A stretch of 64,000 nucleotides of DNA from Nannocystaceae bacterium (GCA_019694555.1 JAIBBS010000006.1:20628-84627); one strand, 5' to 3'; positions 35,670-45,322 are shown, counted from the stretch's first letter. Translations and numbers: made by a program. Notes: generated by a model not told the origin, from the letters alone.

Positions 35670-37991
35670 GTGCACGATGGCCCGCACCCCGTGTCGCTGC
35701 TGCTCGCGCTCGTGTGGCTGTCCGTGGCGCCGCCATCGTCGGCGCACAGCGACGAGGCCGCGAGCGCACCGGTGCCCGCCGCGACGCCGCCGCCCGCGGT
35801 GGTGTCCGAGCGGCCAACCCCACCGCCCCCGGCCGCGAAGCCAGCAGCAGCGCCCGCGCCCGCGCGCAGCGAGCCGAGCGCGGCCGGACGCCGTCGCGTG
35901 TTGGTGCCGCGACGCAGGCCGACGCGGACGCAGCCCGAGCGTGCCGGCAGTGTCGTCACGCGCGGGGACCTCGAGGAACGGCTGCCACGCTCCGCGCCCG
36001 ACGCGTTGAACTTCGAGCCCGGCGTGTACGTGCAGCAGACCGCGCACGGGCAGCAGTCGGCGTACCTGCGCGGGCTCACCGGGCAGCAGACCGCGCTGTT
36101 CTTCGACGGCGTGCGCCTCAACAACAGCACCTTCCGCCAGGGCCCCAACCAGTACTTCTTCTCGGTCGACTCGCGCACCATCGAGAGCATCGAGGTCGTG
36201 CGCGGCAGCGCATCGACACGCTACGGCGCCGACGCGATGGGCGGCGCGATCCTGACCCGGCCGACGGAGCCGACGCTGCGCGAGGGCGGCAAGCGCTGGA
36301 TCGTGCATCCCCGCGGCATCTTCACCACGCGCACGGCCGACGCCGCGCTCGGCGGTCGCGCGCAGCTCGACGCCTCGTGGGCCGGGCGCATCGGCGTGTT
36401 CGGTGGCTTCGGCTACCGCGACGTCAACCAGCTGCGTGCCGGCGGCCGCGTGATCGCGCCGCTCGACGGCAAGCCGCAGGCGGTGCCGCCGGTGTTCGCC
36501 CCCGACGACAAGACCCAGCTCGGCACCGGCTTCCACGAGCTCACCGGCGACGTCCGCGTGGTCGCGCAGATCAACCCGCGCCACCGCATCACGTTGGGCT
36601 ACTACGACTACCGCCAGCTCGACGCGCCCCGCACCGACAAGTGCCCGCCTCCGACCGCGCCGCAGGACGAGTGCCTGCGCTACCTGCAGCAGCTGCGCCT
36701 GCTGAGCTACGCCAAGTACAGCGTGCGCAACGGTCCGGCCATCGCCGAGAGCGTGGATCTGACGCTGAGCTACCAGCGCCAGCACGAGGACCGCGTCAAC
36801 TTCCGCGGCTCCCCGTCGAGCACGCGGCTGCACGGCGTCGACACTGTGCACACCGTCGGCACTGGCCTGTCGATCCGCAGCAAGCGCTTCGAGCCCGCGC
36901 GCGCGGCCCACTTCACGTTGAACTACGGCGCCGACGCGTACACCGACTACGTGCAGAGCCGCGCGACCCAGACCTTCATCGACGTCGACGTCACCGCGGG
37001 CGTGCCCAGCACGCAGTACACCCCGGCCGCGCGTTACCTGACCTCGGGCATCTGGGCGGTGGTGGAGTCGCGCTTCACCCGGTTCCTGCGCGTGCGCACC
37101 GGCGGTCGCCTGGCCGAGGTCGCGGCCTACGCCCCCGCGGTGCCCGAGCGCTCGTCGCTGCGGGTCGATCGCAACTGGTTGGCCGCGGTCGCGCACGGTG
37201 GCGTGGCGGTGCTGCCGACGCGCTGGCTGACGTTCGCGTTCAACGTCGATCAGGGCTTCCGCGCGCCCAACATCGACGACCTCACCAGCCGGCAACAGAT
37301 CGGCTCGGGTTTCCAGTGGGAGAACCCGCGCCTGCGCCACGAGCAATCGACCATGCTCGAGGGCGGCATCCTCATCGAGCATCCCTGGATCGAGCTGCAG
37401 GCGTTCGTGTTCCAGACCTGGATCGACCGCATGATCCAGCGCGCGTCGCGGGAGATCGAGACGTGTCCGCCCAACGATTCCGGCTGCCGTGAGTCCAAGG
37501 CGCGCTTCCAGCTGGTCAACCTCGATGGCTACGCGAAGATCCTCGGCGCGGATGGTTCGCTGCGGCTGTACCTGCCCGCCGACCTGTTCCTCACCGCGAC
37601 GGTGAGCTACGCCCGCGGCCGCGGACCCAACCCCGACGCGACCGTGCCGGATCAACCGGCGGTGGCTCCGCTGTCGCGCATCCCGCCGCTGCATGGCACC
37701 GGCGAGTTCGGTTGGCGCAGCCGTCCATGGGGCGTGTACCTCGCGTTCGCGACCCGCTGGGCGCGCGAGCAGACCGCGCTCGCGAACCAAGACCGCAAGG
37801 ATCTCCGCATCCCGCGGGGCGGGACACCGGGCTATGTCGTCTTCGATCTGCGCGCGGGCTGGCGGCTCGATCCGAAGGTGCTGCTGACGCTGGTGTTCGA
37901 GAACGTCGCCGACACCGCCTATCGCGTGCACGGCTCGAGCGTGAACGGCCCGGGGCGAGGCCTGTTGTTCGAGGCGCAGTTCGGGTTCTGA
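35670..37991 (+). CDS. TonB-dependent outer-membrane receptor
   Basis: A 773-residue receptor from GTG 35670 with a signal peptide (to ~25) and a long Pro/Ala linker (~30-95). The plug domain (~95-210) carries RSAPDALNFEPGVYVQQ, YLRGLTGQQTALFFDGVRLN and IESIEVVRGSASTRYGADAMGGAI. The C-terminal 22-stranded barrel ends in FEAQFGF with the terminal Phe. It imports siderophores, vitamins or other large ligands; the substrate is unknown. No TonB, ExbBD or ABC importer genes are adjacent. The following lipoprotein gene is 161 bases downstream on the same strand. Confidence 0.9.
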   Translation: MHDGPHPVSLLLALVWLSVAPPSSAHSDEAASAPVPAATPPPAVVSERPTPPPPAAKPAAAPAPARSEPSAAGRRRVLVPRRRPTRTQPERAGSVVTRGDLEERLPRSAPDALNFEPGVYVQQTAHGQQSAYLRGLTGQQTALFFDGVRLNNSTFRQGPNQYFFSVDSRTIESIEVVRGSASTRYGADAMGGAILTRPTEPTLREGGKRWIVHPRGIFTTRTADAALGGRAQLDASWAGRIGVFGGFGYRDVNQLRAGGRVIAPLDGKPQAVPPVFAPDDKTQLGTGFHELTGDVRVVAQINPRHRITLGYYDYRQLDAPRTDKCPPPTAPQDECLRYLQQLRLLSYAKYSVRNGPAIAESVDLTLSYQRQHEDRVNFRGSPSSTRLHGVDTVHTVGTGLSIRSKRFEPARAAHFTLNYGADAYTDYVQSRATQTFIDVDVTAGVPSTQYTPAARYLTSGIWAVVESRFTRFLRVRTGGRLAEVAAYAPAVPERSSLRVDRNWLAAVAHGGVAVLPTRWLTFAFNVDQGFRAPNIDDLTSRQQIGSGFQWENPRLRHEQSTMLEGGILIEHPWIELQAFVFQTWIDRMIQRASREIETCPPNDSGCRESKARFQLVNLDGYAKILGADGSLRLYLPADLFLTATVSYARGRGPNPDATVPDQPAVAPLSRIPPLHGTGEFGWRSRPWGVYLAFATRWAREQTALANQDRKDLRIPRGGTPGYVVFDLRAGWRLDPKVLLTLVFENVADTAYRVHGSSVNGPGRGLLFEAQFGF

Positions 37992-38152
37992 CCCGGGCCT
38001 CCACCCGAGGATCCGCGGGTGCATCCGCGGGTCGAGACCCCGGGGCAACCGCGCGAGGCCGAGCGCGGTGTGCCCCGCTACCGCAACGACGACGGACTGG
38101 CCAAGCTGCCACACGGAAGGCGCCGGGTTTCTCCCGACCACACGACACAGCC

Positions 38153-39370
38153 ATGGCTTCGCGACGCTGGATTCCGATCACCACGACCCTGACCACGATT
38201 CTGCTCGCGGGCTGCCCTGCCGACGATGGCGAGACCGGCGACGATGCCGGCAGCAGCGGCGGTGAGTCGGCCGACAGCGGAGACACCACCGCGGGCTGCG
38301 AGCCGATGAGCGTCAACGTCGGCGCGCCGGACGAGGCCGCTTGCTCGCCGCAGGCCTCCGACTTCACGCCCGGTGGCGACGACATGTGGCCCGCGTGCGT
38401 GGCCGACAGCGGCGAGTGGACGGCGGTGCTCGAGGACCCGCCGGGCTCGGCCGCGCGCGTCGATGCCTACGAGATGATCCAGACGCTGCTGCTGGGCCAC
38501 ACACCCACGGCCGACGACTTCCTCAACGCGCGCACCCAGTACGCGCTCGAGGAGGGCCTCGAGTCGCGCCTGCAACGGCGCGAGGACCTGCACTATCCCG
38601 CCATCGATGCCGCCGATCAGGATCCCGGCGTCGAGTTCGACAAGCAGTGCACCGTGGCCGGCAACGTCGAGAAGTACCCCGACCGCTGCGCGGGTCCGTC
38701 GAAGATCGCGCCCATCATCAACGACGCGTTCGCGGCGGGCATGACCGGTGAGGGCGATCCCAACGTCCACGCCGCGCGCATCGACGCGGCGATCCAGTGG
38801 TTCCTGTTCGTGTCCGCGTACAAGGAGGCCGCGAGCTGCGTGCAGCTGCCCGAGGATTGCGACGCGCACAAGGGCTACTACGACGGTGCGAACCCCCGCG
38901 CCACGCCCGAGGGCCTGGGCAAGCACATCCGCGCGATCTCGCCGATGGCCCACGACGCGATCATCGACGGCATGCTCGGCATCCGCTGCTGGCGCGACCT
39001 CTACCCGGATCAGGTCGTGTGGGAGGACTTCGGCGCCGAGGGCCAGGCGGCCTTCCAGAACGCGCACGAGCAGCTCGACAACGCACTGCACTACGGCTGG
39101 GCGCGGCTGGTCCGCCAGCACCTCGAGGATCACCCGATGGCGTGCGGATCCGAGGCCGACGCGAGCTGGGCGTGGATTCAGGTCGCGGGCCCCGTGCTCG
39201 ATCGCGAGGCCGGCGAGCGCGACAGCGGCCAGGCCGCGACGCTGTCGGCGTTGTGGGCCAACACCGCGCCCACGGTCGCGGACCTCGAGGGCGCGATCGC
39301 GGCGATCGATGCCCTGTTCCCGTGCCCGCAGTGCTCCGACTGCGAGGTCACGGTCGGCTACGGCTACTGA
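38153..39370 (+). CDS. lipoprotein of unknown function
   Basis: A 405-residue protein with a clear lipoprotein signal (LLAGC, Cys21) and a short Gly/Ser/Asp linker. The remainder (~60-400) is helical with several cysteines (CVADSG, QCTVAGN, RCAGPSK, CPQCSDC) and no recognised motif. Its place after a TonB-dependent receptor suggests an associated substrate-binding or accessory envelope protein, but this is guilt by association only. The 161-base gap before it (37992-38152) contains no convincing gene. Confidence 0.65.
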   Translation: MASRRWIPITTTLTTILLAGCPADDGETGDDAGSSGGESADSGDTTAGCEPMSVNVGAPDEAACSPQASDFTPGGDDMWPACVADSGEWTAVLEDPPGSAARVDAYEMIQTLLLGHTPTADDFLNARTQYALEEGLESRLQRREDLHYPAIDAADQDPGVEFDKQCTVAGNVEKYPDRCAGPSKIAPIINDAFAAGMTGEGDPNVHAARIDAAIQWFLFVSAYKEAASCVQLPEDCDAHKGYYDGANPRATPEGLGKHIRAISPMAHDAIIDGMLGIRCWRDLYPDQVVWEDFGAEGQAAFQNAHEQLDNALHYGWARLVRQHLEDHPMACGSEADASWAWIQVAGPVLDREAGERDSGQAATLSALWANTAPTVADLEGAIAAIDALFPCPQCSDCEVTVGYGY

Positions 39371-39511
39371 TCGCGCTGCGGCGTCCACCGCGGGCGACTG
39401 ACCCGACGGTGGGCGTTGGCTCACGCGCAATTCGCCGGCGGCGGCCCGACTTCACCGCGGGCTTACGAAGCGAGCACCTCGCGTGATCGCGTCGCGGCGC
39501 ATGCTCCCGCG

Positions 39512-40813
39512 GTGGCCCTGTCCGCCGTGAGCAGCCCCGAGTCTCCCCCTCGCCGTGCCGCGCCCGACGCGGACGACGTGTTGCGTCGCGTCGGGATGGG
39601 CCGCGGCCGACGCTGGCGTCGGGGATTGCTGGCGCTGCTGGTCGTCGCTGCGGCGGTGACCGCAGCGGCGTGGTGGTGGCGCGGCCGCAACGCCAACGGC
39701 GCGCCGCCACGCTGGCAGACGGTCGCGGCGGATCGCGGCGACCTCGAGGTGCACGTCGTCGCCACGGGCTCGCTGCAGGCACGCAGCACGGTCTCGGTCG
39801 GCGCGGAGATCTCGGGTCGCGTCGCCGCGGTCGAAGTCGACGTCAACGACCGCGTGACCAGGGGCCAGGTGCTGGTGCGCCTCGATCCCATCACCGCCGC
39901 GAACGCGCTGGCCGAGGCCCGCGCCTCGCTGAAGTCCGCCAGCGCCGACCTCGAGCGCAGCAAGGCCGCGCTGGCCGAGGCCAAGACGCTCGAGCGCCGC
40001 GCCACCGATCTCGCGTCCAAGGGCCTGGTCTCGACCGAGGAGAACGACGCGCAGCGCAGCGCCGCCACGCTGGCGGGCAGCGACGTGTCGCGCTCGTCGG
40101 CGCAGCTGTCGCTGGCGAAGATCCGCGTCGAGCAGGCGCGCACCAACCTCGAGAAGCTCGTCATCGTCTCGCCCATCGACGGCGTGGTGATGTCGCGCGC
40201 GGTCGAACCCGGCGCCGCGATCTCGGCGTCGTTGGCCGCGCCGGTGCTCTTCACCATCGCCGAGGACCTGACCAAGATGGAGCTGGCGCTGCCGATCAAC
40301 GAGGCCGATGTCTCGCGCGTGCGCGAGGGCCAGCGCGCGAGCTTCCAGGTCGATGCCTGGTCCGATCGCACCTTCGAGGCGCAGGTGCAGGAGGTCTCGT
40401 TCGCGCCGGTGGTGACCAACAACGTCGTGACCTACAGCGCCACGCTCGCGGTCGACAACGCCGACCTCGCGCTGCGCCCCGGCATGACCGCGACCGCGAC
40501 GATCGTGTCGGACACGCGCAAGCAGGCGCTGCGGGTCCCGAGCGCGGCGCTGCGCTACAGCCCGCCGGTCAACCGCGACAGCAAGGCCTGGAACCCGCTC
40601 GCGCCACCGCGCATGCGCGGCATGGGCGGCCCCGGCGGACCCGGTGGCGAGAAGGCACAGCCACCGGGCGTGTGGGTGCTCGGCGAGCAGGGCCCCACGC
40701 GCGTGCGAGTGACCCTGGGCGCCAGCGACGGCGAGTACACCGAGATCGTCGGTGGCGAGCTCGCCGAAGGTGACGCGGTGCTGGTCGGCCACGAGGCCCA
40801 GGGGCCGGCATGA
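39512..40813 (+). CDS. MacA-like periplasmic adaptor (membrane fusion protein)
   Basis: A 433-residue adaptor with an N-terminal cytoplasmic tail, one TM helix (~36-55), then lipoyl/barrel-sandwich and hairpin segments: GSLQARSTVSVGAEISGRV, a long coiled coil (~125-195) and IVSPIDGVVMSRAVEPGAAI. A beta-barrel domain follows. The Gly/Pro loop MGGPGGPGGEK near the C-terminus is an unusual insertion. It links an ABC transporter to a TolC-like outer-membrane channel. The start could be GTG 39512 or 39527. The gene overlaps the ATPase gene by ATGA. No tolC is seen nearby. Confidence 0.88.
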   Translation: MALSAVSSPESPPRRAAPDADDVLRRVGMGRGRRWRRGLLALLVVAAAVTAAAWWWRGRNANGAPPRWQTVAADRGDLEVHVVATGSLQARSTVSVGAEISGRVAAVEVDVNDRVTRGQVLVRLDPITAANALAEARASLKSASADLERSKAALAEAKTLERRATDLASKGLVSTEENDAQRSAATLAGSDVSRSSAQLSLAKIRVEQARTNLEKLVIVSPIDGVVMSRAVEPGAAISASLAAPVLFTIAEDLTKMELALPINEADVSRVREGQRASFQVDAWSDRTFEAQVQEVSFAPVVTNNVVTYSATLAVDNADLALRPGMTATATIVSDTRKQALRVPSAALRYSPPVNRDSKAWNPLAPPRMRGMGGPGGPGGEKAQPPGVWVLGEQGPTRVRVTLGASDGEYTEIVGGELAEGDAVLVGHEAQGPA

Positions 40814-41547
40814 CCCCCGCAGCACCCCAGGTCGCGCTGGTGCCCCCGCGCGCGCCGCTGTTGCAGCTGAGCGCGGTTCGTCGCCACTACGGTGACGGCG
40901 ACTCGCTCGTGCGTGCGCTCGACGGCGTCGATCTGACCATCGACTCGGGCGAGTTCGTGATGGTGATCGGCTCGAGCGGGTCGGGCAAGTCGACCTGCAT
41001 GAACCTGCTGGGCTGCCTCGATCGCCCCACCGCCGGCAGCTACCGCTTCGCCGGCGTCGACGTCGGCGGGCTCGACGGCGACGCGCTGGCACTGCTGCGG
41101 CGGCACTACCTCGGCTTCGTGTTCCAGAGCTTCAACCTGCTGCCGCGCACCGCCGCGGTCGAGAACGTCGAGCTGCCGCTGCTGTATCGCGGCATGGCCG
41201 CGCGCAAGCGCAGGGCCGCGGCCCTGCACGCGCTCGATCGCGTGGGCCTGGCCGACCGCGCCGGCCACACGCCGGCGCAGCTGTCCGGCGGTCAACAGCA
41301 GCGCGTGGCCATCGCCCGCGCCATCGTGACCGAGCCGGTGGCGCTGTTCGCCGACGAGCCCACCGGCAACCTCGACACCGAGACCACCGGCGAGATCATG
41401 CGCTTGCTCGGCGAGCTCAACCGCAGCCTCGGCATCACCATCGTCATGGTCACGCACGAGCCGGAGCTGCTGCAGTACGCCTCGCGCGTGGTCACCTTCC
41501 GCGACGGGCGCATCGTCGCCGACGTCGCCGGGGGGCCCGCGCGATGA
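40810..41547 (+). CDS. MacB/LolD-type ABC transporter ATP-binding protein
   Basis: A 245-residue ATPase with Walker A GSSGSGKST (54-62), Q-loop FVFQSFNLLP, signature LSGGQQQRVAIARA, Walker B ALFADEPTGNLD and the H-loop MVTHEPE. It belongs to the MacB/LolD branch. In E. coli MacB the ATPase and permease are fused; here they are separate polypeptides with 4-base overlaps on both sides. It energises export of a peptide, lipoprotein or toxic compound. Confidence 0.93.
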   Translation: MTPAAPQVALVPPRAPLLQLSAVRRHYGDGDSLVRALDGVDLTIDSGEFVMVIGSSGSGKSTCMNLLGCLDRPTAGSYRFAGVDVGGLDGDALALLRRHYLGFVFQSFNLLPRTAAVENVELPLLYRGMAARKRRAAALHALDRVGLADRAGHTPAQLSGGQQQRVAIARAIVTEPVALFADEPTGNLDTETTGEIMRLLGELNRSLGITIVMVTHEPELLQYASRVVTFRDGRIVADVAGGPAR

Positions 41548-42752
41548 TCGTCTGGACCACGCTGGTGCTGGCGCTGGGCGCCATCCGCCGCAACGCCGCG
41601 CGTTCGCTGCTGACCGCGCTGGGGGTCGTGATCGGCGTCGGCAGCGTCATCGCCATGGTCAACCTCGGCCGCGCCGCGGGCCAGCAGGTCACCGCGAACA
41701 TCCAGGCCATGGGCCCCAACCTGTTGTTCGTGCGGCCCAGCTTCATGCGCGCGGCCGCCGGTGGCACGCGCACCGACGCGGTGCCGTTCACGCCCGACGA
41801 CCTCGCCGCGATCGAGCGCGAGGTCGACGGCGTGGTGGTGGCGCCGGGCGCCAGCGCCAGCGCCACGGTCGCGTTCGGCAACCTCAACGCGACCACCTCG
41901 ATCATCGGCACGACCAACGCCTACTTCCAGGTCCGCAACCTGTCGCTGACCGGCGGCCGCCCGTTCGAGCAGCGCGAGCTCGACACCGGTGCCTCGGTCT
42001 GCATCGTCGGGCCCACCGTCGTGACCAACGTCTACGCCAGCCGCGAGCCCGTGGGCACGATGCTGCGCGTCGGCGCGACCGCATGCACCGTCATCGGTGT
42101 GCTCGCGCCCAAGGGCAGCAACATGGGCCAGGACCAAGACGACGTGGTGCTGATGCCGTTTCGCGCGGTCGGCCGCCGCCTGACCGGCAAGACCGACATC
42201 GCGACCATCTACGTCTCGGCCGTGCGTGACGGCAGCAGCGGCCAGGTCCGCGAGCAGCTGCTGACGCTGCTGCGCGATCGTCGACACATCCGCAGCGGCG
42301 AGAGCGACGACTTCGACGTGCGCGACATGGCCGAGGTCGCCAGCACGCTGCAGTCGACCAGCGCGACCATGACCGCGCTGCTGGGCGCGATCGCGGCGGT
42401 CAGCCTCGTGGTCGGCGGCATCGGCATCATGAACATCATGCTGGTCTCGGTCACCGAGCGCACCCGCGAGATCGGCCTGCGCCTGGCCGTCGGCGCGCGT
42501 GCGCGCGAGGTGCTGTTGCAGTTCCTGGTCGAGGCCATGGTGCTGTCGCTGCTCGGCGGCGCGGTCGGCATCGTGCTCGGCCTCGGCGCGACCGTGCTCA
42601 TCACGCAGCAGCTGGGCATGCCGCTGGTCATCTCCTACGAGATGGTCGGCGCGGCCTCGGCGGTCTCGGCCGCGGTCGGCATCATCTTCGGCTACCTCCC
42701 GGCCCGCCGCGCGGCCATGCTCGATCCGATCGTCGCGCTGCGCCACGAGTGA
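41544..42752 (+). CDS. MacB-type (FtsX family) ABC transporter permease
   Basis: A 402-residue permease with the four-TM MacB/FtsX layout: TM1 at ~20-40 (ARSLLTALGVVIGVGSVIAM), a large periplasmic domain (~45-270), then three C-terminal TMs beginning LLGAIAAVSLVVGGIGIMNIMLVSVTERTREIGLR and ending in YLPARRAAMLDPIVALRHE. It works with the adaptor and ATPase encoded immediately upstream as a tripartite efflux pump. Its stop codon lies inside a strong hairpin (42751-42782). Confidence 0.93.
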   Translation: MIVWTTLVLALGAIRRNAARSLLTALGVVIGVGSVIAMVNLGRAAGQQVTANIQAMGPNLLFVRPSFMRAAAGGTRTDAVPFTPDDLAAIEREVDGVVVAPGASASATVAFGNLNATTSIIGTTNAYFQVRNLSLTGGRPFEQRELDTGASVCIVGPTVVTNVYASREPVGTMLRVGATACTVIGVLAPKGSNMGQDQDDVVLMPFRAVGRRLTGKTDIATIYVSAVRDGSSGQVREQLLTLLRDRRHIRSGESDDFDVRDMAEVASTLQSTSATMTALLGAIAAVSLVVGGIGIMNIMLVSVTERTREIGLRLAVGARAREVLLQFLVEAMVLSLLGGAVGIVLGLGATVLITQQLGMPLVISYEMVGAASAVSAAVGIIFGYLPARRAAMLDPIVALRHE

Positions 42753-42782
42753 GAGCCCGGCAGCGAATGCTGACGGGCTCTC
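42751..42782 (+). terminator. hairpin overlapping the permease stop codon
   Basis: GAGAGCCCG pairs perfectly with CGGGCTCTC, and an inner CAGC/GCTG extends the stem with loop GAAT. There is no U-tract, so if it terminates it is not a canonical intrinsic terminator. It lies at the end of the MacAB-like operon, before the convergent IgGFc-like gene. Confidence 0.55.
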
Positions 42783-42864
42783 GTCGCGGAGCGACCGGAA
42801 GGCGAGGGGTCCCGTGACCGGCTTGGCCGGGCGGAGCTTCCTCTCCGAAGACCGAGCGCAGGCG

Positions 42865-44520
42865 TCAGCCCGGTGGCTCGGTCGGCGGCGTCCACAGCGA
42901 GCCCAGGCTCATGCCACCGGGGTAGCCGTAGGACGTGGCCCAGTCGACGCCGCCGACCAGCACGCCCACCGGCGCGTCGGCCTGCAGGAACTGCTGCCCG
43001 TCGACGCAGTTGCCCTCGCCGCCGAGCCCGTCGATGTCGAGATCGACGTAGCCGACCTCGTAGCTGGTGCCGGGGATCGCGGTGAAGTGGGTGTCGTCGA
43101 CGACGCCGAGGCAGTCGATCGACACCGTGGTGCCGACCTCGCGCATCAGCATGACGAAGTCGCGGGGATACGAGGTGTCGGTGAGAAACGGCAGCGACGT
43201 GAGCCACTGCTCGACCGGCGTCACCTGGATCATGTACGGATCGCCGGTCGCGCCCTGGTCGCAGTTGTCCGGCGCGCCGCTCGAGACGACCACGTTGTAA
43301 CAGCCGGACATGTACTGCAGCAGCATGAACGGTTGGTCGCCGTCGGCGGTGAAGCTCTCGGGCGTGTTGAACTCGTAGAAGTCGCCGATGCTCGCGAGCG
43401 TGATGGTGCCGCCGTTGCCCGCGACCGGTGGGTGCAGCGTGATGGTGGTGTCGTCGGCGGCCGCGACCACGCGCCAGTACACCGTCTCGGGCGTCGGGTT
43501 GATCGCGGGCACGCGCTGGGGATGCCGCGGCGCGACGTAGCTCTGACCCCAGCTCGCCAGCGGCACGACCTGCTCTTCGATGTGATCGCAGGCGTACCAC
43601 GGCAGCCCCGGCACCATGGTGCACTCGGTGCCGGAGAACACCGCGACCGGGGCATCGGCGCCGACGAAGAAGCCGGTCGCGTCGGAGCCCGACACGAAGG
43701 TCCAGGTGTCGAACGCGTCGAGCATCACGTCGCCCTGGGTGGTCGAGACCGTGGTCGCGTCCTGCGTCGCGACGACCACGGTCCAGCCGGCACCGCCGCC
43801 ATAGTGGGGATAGCCGACCGAGAGGTACGAGACGTCGAGCGCGTTGATCGGCAGCAGCAGGCTGGCCTCGGCGACGTGCGAGGGGCCGCCGCCGACGGGG
43901 AAGATCTGCATCGCGGTGATCGGCACGTCGGCGGTGATGCGGAAGCCGCCGTGCGCGGTCAGGCCCTGGCCCGCGACGACGTGGTTCTCCGCCGGCAACA
44001 GGCCGCCGTTGCCGTTGATCGACACCAGCTGCGACGCGGTCGGGTCGAGCTGCACGGCCGTGATCTGGCGCAGCGTGCCGCCGGGCCCGCGCATGTCTTC
44101 GATGACGACGTTGGCGACCTGTTGCCCGGGGTTGCCGACCGAGATGCCGTAGGGCAGCGCCGAGGGCGACGAGGGCACCTGCGCGGCCCAGAACTCGCAG
44201 CCGACGCTGGTGTCTGGGAAGTCTTCGATGTTGTCGCACGACGGCGGCACCGCGCCGCCGGTGTCGTCGCCGCCGAGATCGATCACGCCACCGACGTCGA
44301 GCTTGAGTCCGCCGCTGCCATCCGCGGCGGTGTCGCTGCCGGGGCCCGAGCTCTGCGGCGCCGACGTGACGCTGGCGCTGGCGCTGCCACTACCGCCGCT
44401 GCCGCCTTCGGCGGTGAGCTCACCGCCGTCGAGGCTGACGCCGATGGTGTCGCGGCTGGGCGCCGACGAGCTGCAGGCGAGCGCGAGCGCGGGCACGGCG
44501 AGCACGGGGAGCAGGCGCAT
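42865..44520 (-). CDS. IgGFc-binding-domain-like surface lipoprotein
   Basis: A 551-residue lipoprotein (lipobox ALAC, Cys16) with a Gly/Ser linker (~35-90). The remainder matches the IgGFc-binding N-terminal domain pattern: an early CEFWAAQVP, LPYGISVGNPG, VAVFSGTEC, then CDHIEEQVVPLASWGQSYV and further beta repeats with paired cysteines. In animals this domain occurs in FCGBP. In bacteria it is a secreted beta domain of unknown ligand. A TACCCT element sits 10 bases upstream of the ATG on the minus strand. The upstream neighbour on the same strand is the His-rich gene, 47 bases away. Confidence 0.82.
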   Translation of the reverse strand: MRLLPVLAVPALALACSSSAPSRDTIGVSLDGGELTAEGGSGGSGSASASVTSAPQSSGPGSDTAADGSGGLKLDVGGVIDLGGDDTGGAVPPSCDNIEDFPDTSVGCEFWAAQVPSSPSALPYGISVGNPGQQVANVVIEDMRGPGGTLRQITAVQLDPTASQLVSINGNGGLLPAENHVVAGQGLTAHGGFRITADVPITAMQIFPVGGGPSHVAEASLLLPINALDVSYLSVGYPHYGGGAGWTVVVATQDATTVSTTQGDVMLDAFDTWTFVSGSDATGFFVGADAPVAVFSGTECTMVPGLPWYACDHIEEQVVPLASWGQSYVAPRHPQRVPAINPTPETVYWRVVAAADDTTITLHPPVAGNGGTITLASIGDFYEFNTPESFTADGDQPFMLLQYMSGCYNVVVSSGAPDNCDQGATGDPYMIQVTPVEQWLTSLPFLTDTSYPRDFVMLMREVGTTVSIDCLGVVDDTHFTAIPGTSYEVGYVDLDIDGLGGEGNCVDGQQFLQADAPVGVLVGGVDWATSYGYPGGMSLGSLWTPPTEPPG

Positions 44521-44567
44521 GCGCCCAGGGTACCACGGCCGTCGCGCGCGCCCGGCGGCCGCGCGTG

Positions 44568-45194
44568 TCAGGTGCAGGTGATGGTGACCATGTGCGAGTG
44601 CGGACCGGCGCCACCGGCGGTCGACGTCACCACGACCATGCCGCTCTCCTGCAGCGTGGCGAAGTCCTCGGCGGTCACCGGCACGTCGTGCATGTGGCCC
44701 ATGACGCCGACCGAGTAGACCTGATCGACGCCGGCCTGCACGTCCGCCAGCGGGATCGCCAGCGCGTGCATGTGCAGGTCGAACATGCTCGTGGGCGCGT
44801 TGTCGCAGCCGGGCATGCCGCCGCTGCTGCTCTCGGCGCCGCCGGAGCTCGAACCGCCGCCCGAGCTCGAACCGCCGCCGGAGCTCGAGTCGCCGCCCGT
44901 GCTCGAGTCGCCGCCCGTGCTCGAATCGCCGGTGGTCGGATCGGTCGCGGTGCTGTCGCTGCCGGACATCGTGGTCGACTCGGTCGTCGACGCGGTGGTG
45001 CTCGCGGTCGTCGATGCCGTGGTCGAGTCGGTCGTGGTCGCGGTGCTCGACGCCGTGGTCGAGCCCGAGCCCTCGCTGCCGGTGGTGCCACCGGTCTCGC
45101 CGCCACCGTCGTCGCCGCAGCCGGGCACGAGGGTCGCTGCGGCGGCGCCCAGACCGAGGAGAAGGAACTGCTTGCGGGTGATGTCGTCGCGCAT
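44568..45194 (-). CDS. exported protein with Ser/Gly linker and HxH-rich C-terminal domain
   Basis: A 208-residue protein. The N-terminus ITRKQFLLLGLGAAAATLVPGC resembles a Tat/lipoprotein signal with one Arg (KQF instead of RxF) and a lipobox at VPGC. Residues ~28-125 are Thr/Ser/Gly/Asp repeats. The C-terminal ~75 residues carry three His clusters, HMHA, GHMHD and PHSHM, spaced ~35 residues apart in two similar halves (IPLADVQAG / VPVTAEDFATL). The clusters could bind a transition metal. No known family is assigned with confidence. It is probably co-transcribed with the IgGFc-like gene. Confidence 0.7.
   Translation of the reverse strand: MRDDITRKQFLLLGLGAAAATLVPGCGDDGGGETGGTTGSEGSGSTTASSTATTTDSTTASTTASTTASTTESTTMSGSDSTATDPTTGDSSTGGDSSTGGDSSSGGGSSSGGGSSSGGAESSSGGMPGCDNAPTSMFDLHMHALAIPLADVQAGVDQVYSVGVMGHMHDVPVTAEDFATLQESGMVVVTSTAGGAGPHSHMVTITCT
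44842..44931. repeat. 18-bp tandem repeat inside a linker
   Basis: Five consecutive 18-base units of the form CC(G/C)G(A/T)GCTCGA(A/G)(C/T)CGCCG encode a Ser-Ser-(Ser/Thr)-Gly-Gly-(Gly/Asp) linker on the minus strand. Copy number may vary among strains by slippage. Confidence 0.8.
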
Positions 45195-45322
45195 GGGAAG
45201 TCAGGCCTCGTCGAGTGCGGGCAGGGTACCGCAACTGGGCGTGGGTCCGCGCTGGCAGCCGCGGGCCTGCTCCCTCGCGGCGCGGGGCCCGGCGGCACTG
45301 CCGCCGTGGTAAAGCCGCGGCC

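Noticed and set aside
34932..38141. 1069-residue minus-strand open frame across the TonB receptor
   Set aside because: Antisense shadow with biased His/Arg/Gly composition; the plus strand encodes a clear receptor with a plug and barrel.
38121..38160. Possible third copy of the inverted-repeat element (CGCCGGGTTTCTCC)
   Set aside because: Only about a dozen bases match and the rest differs; likely chance similarity.
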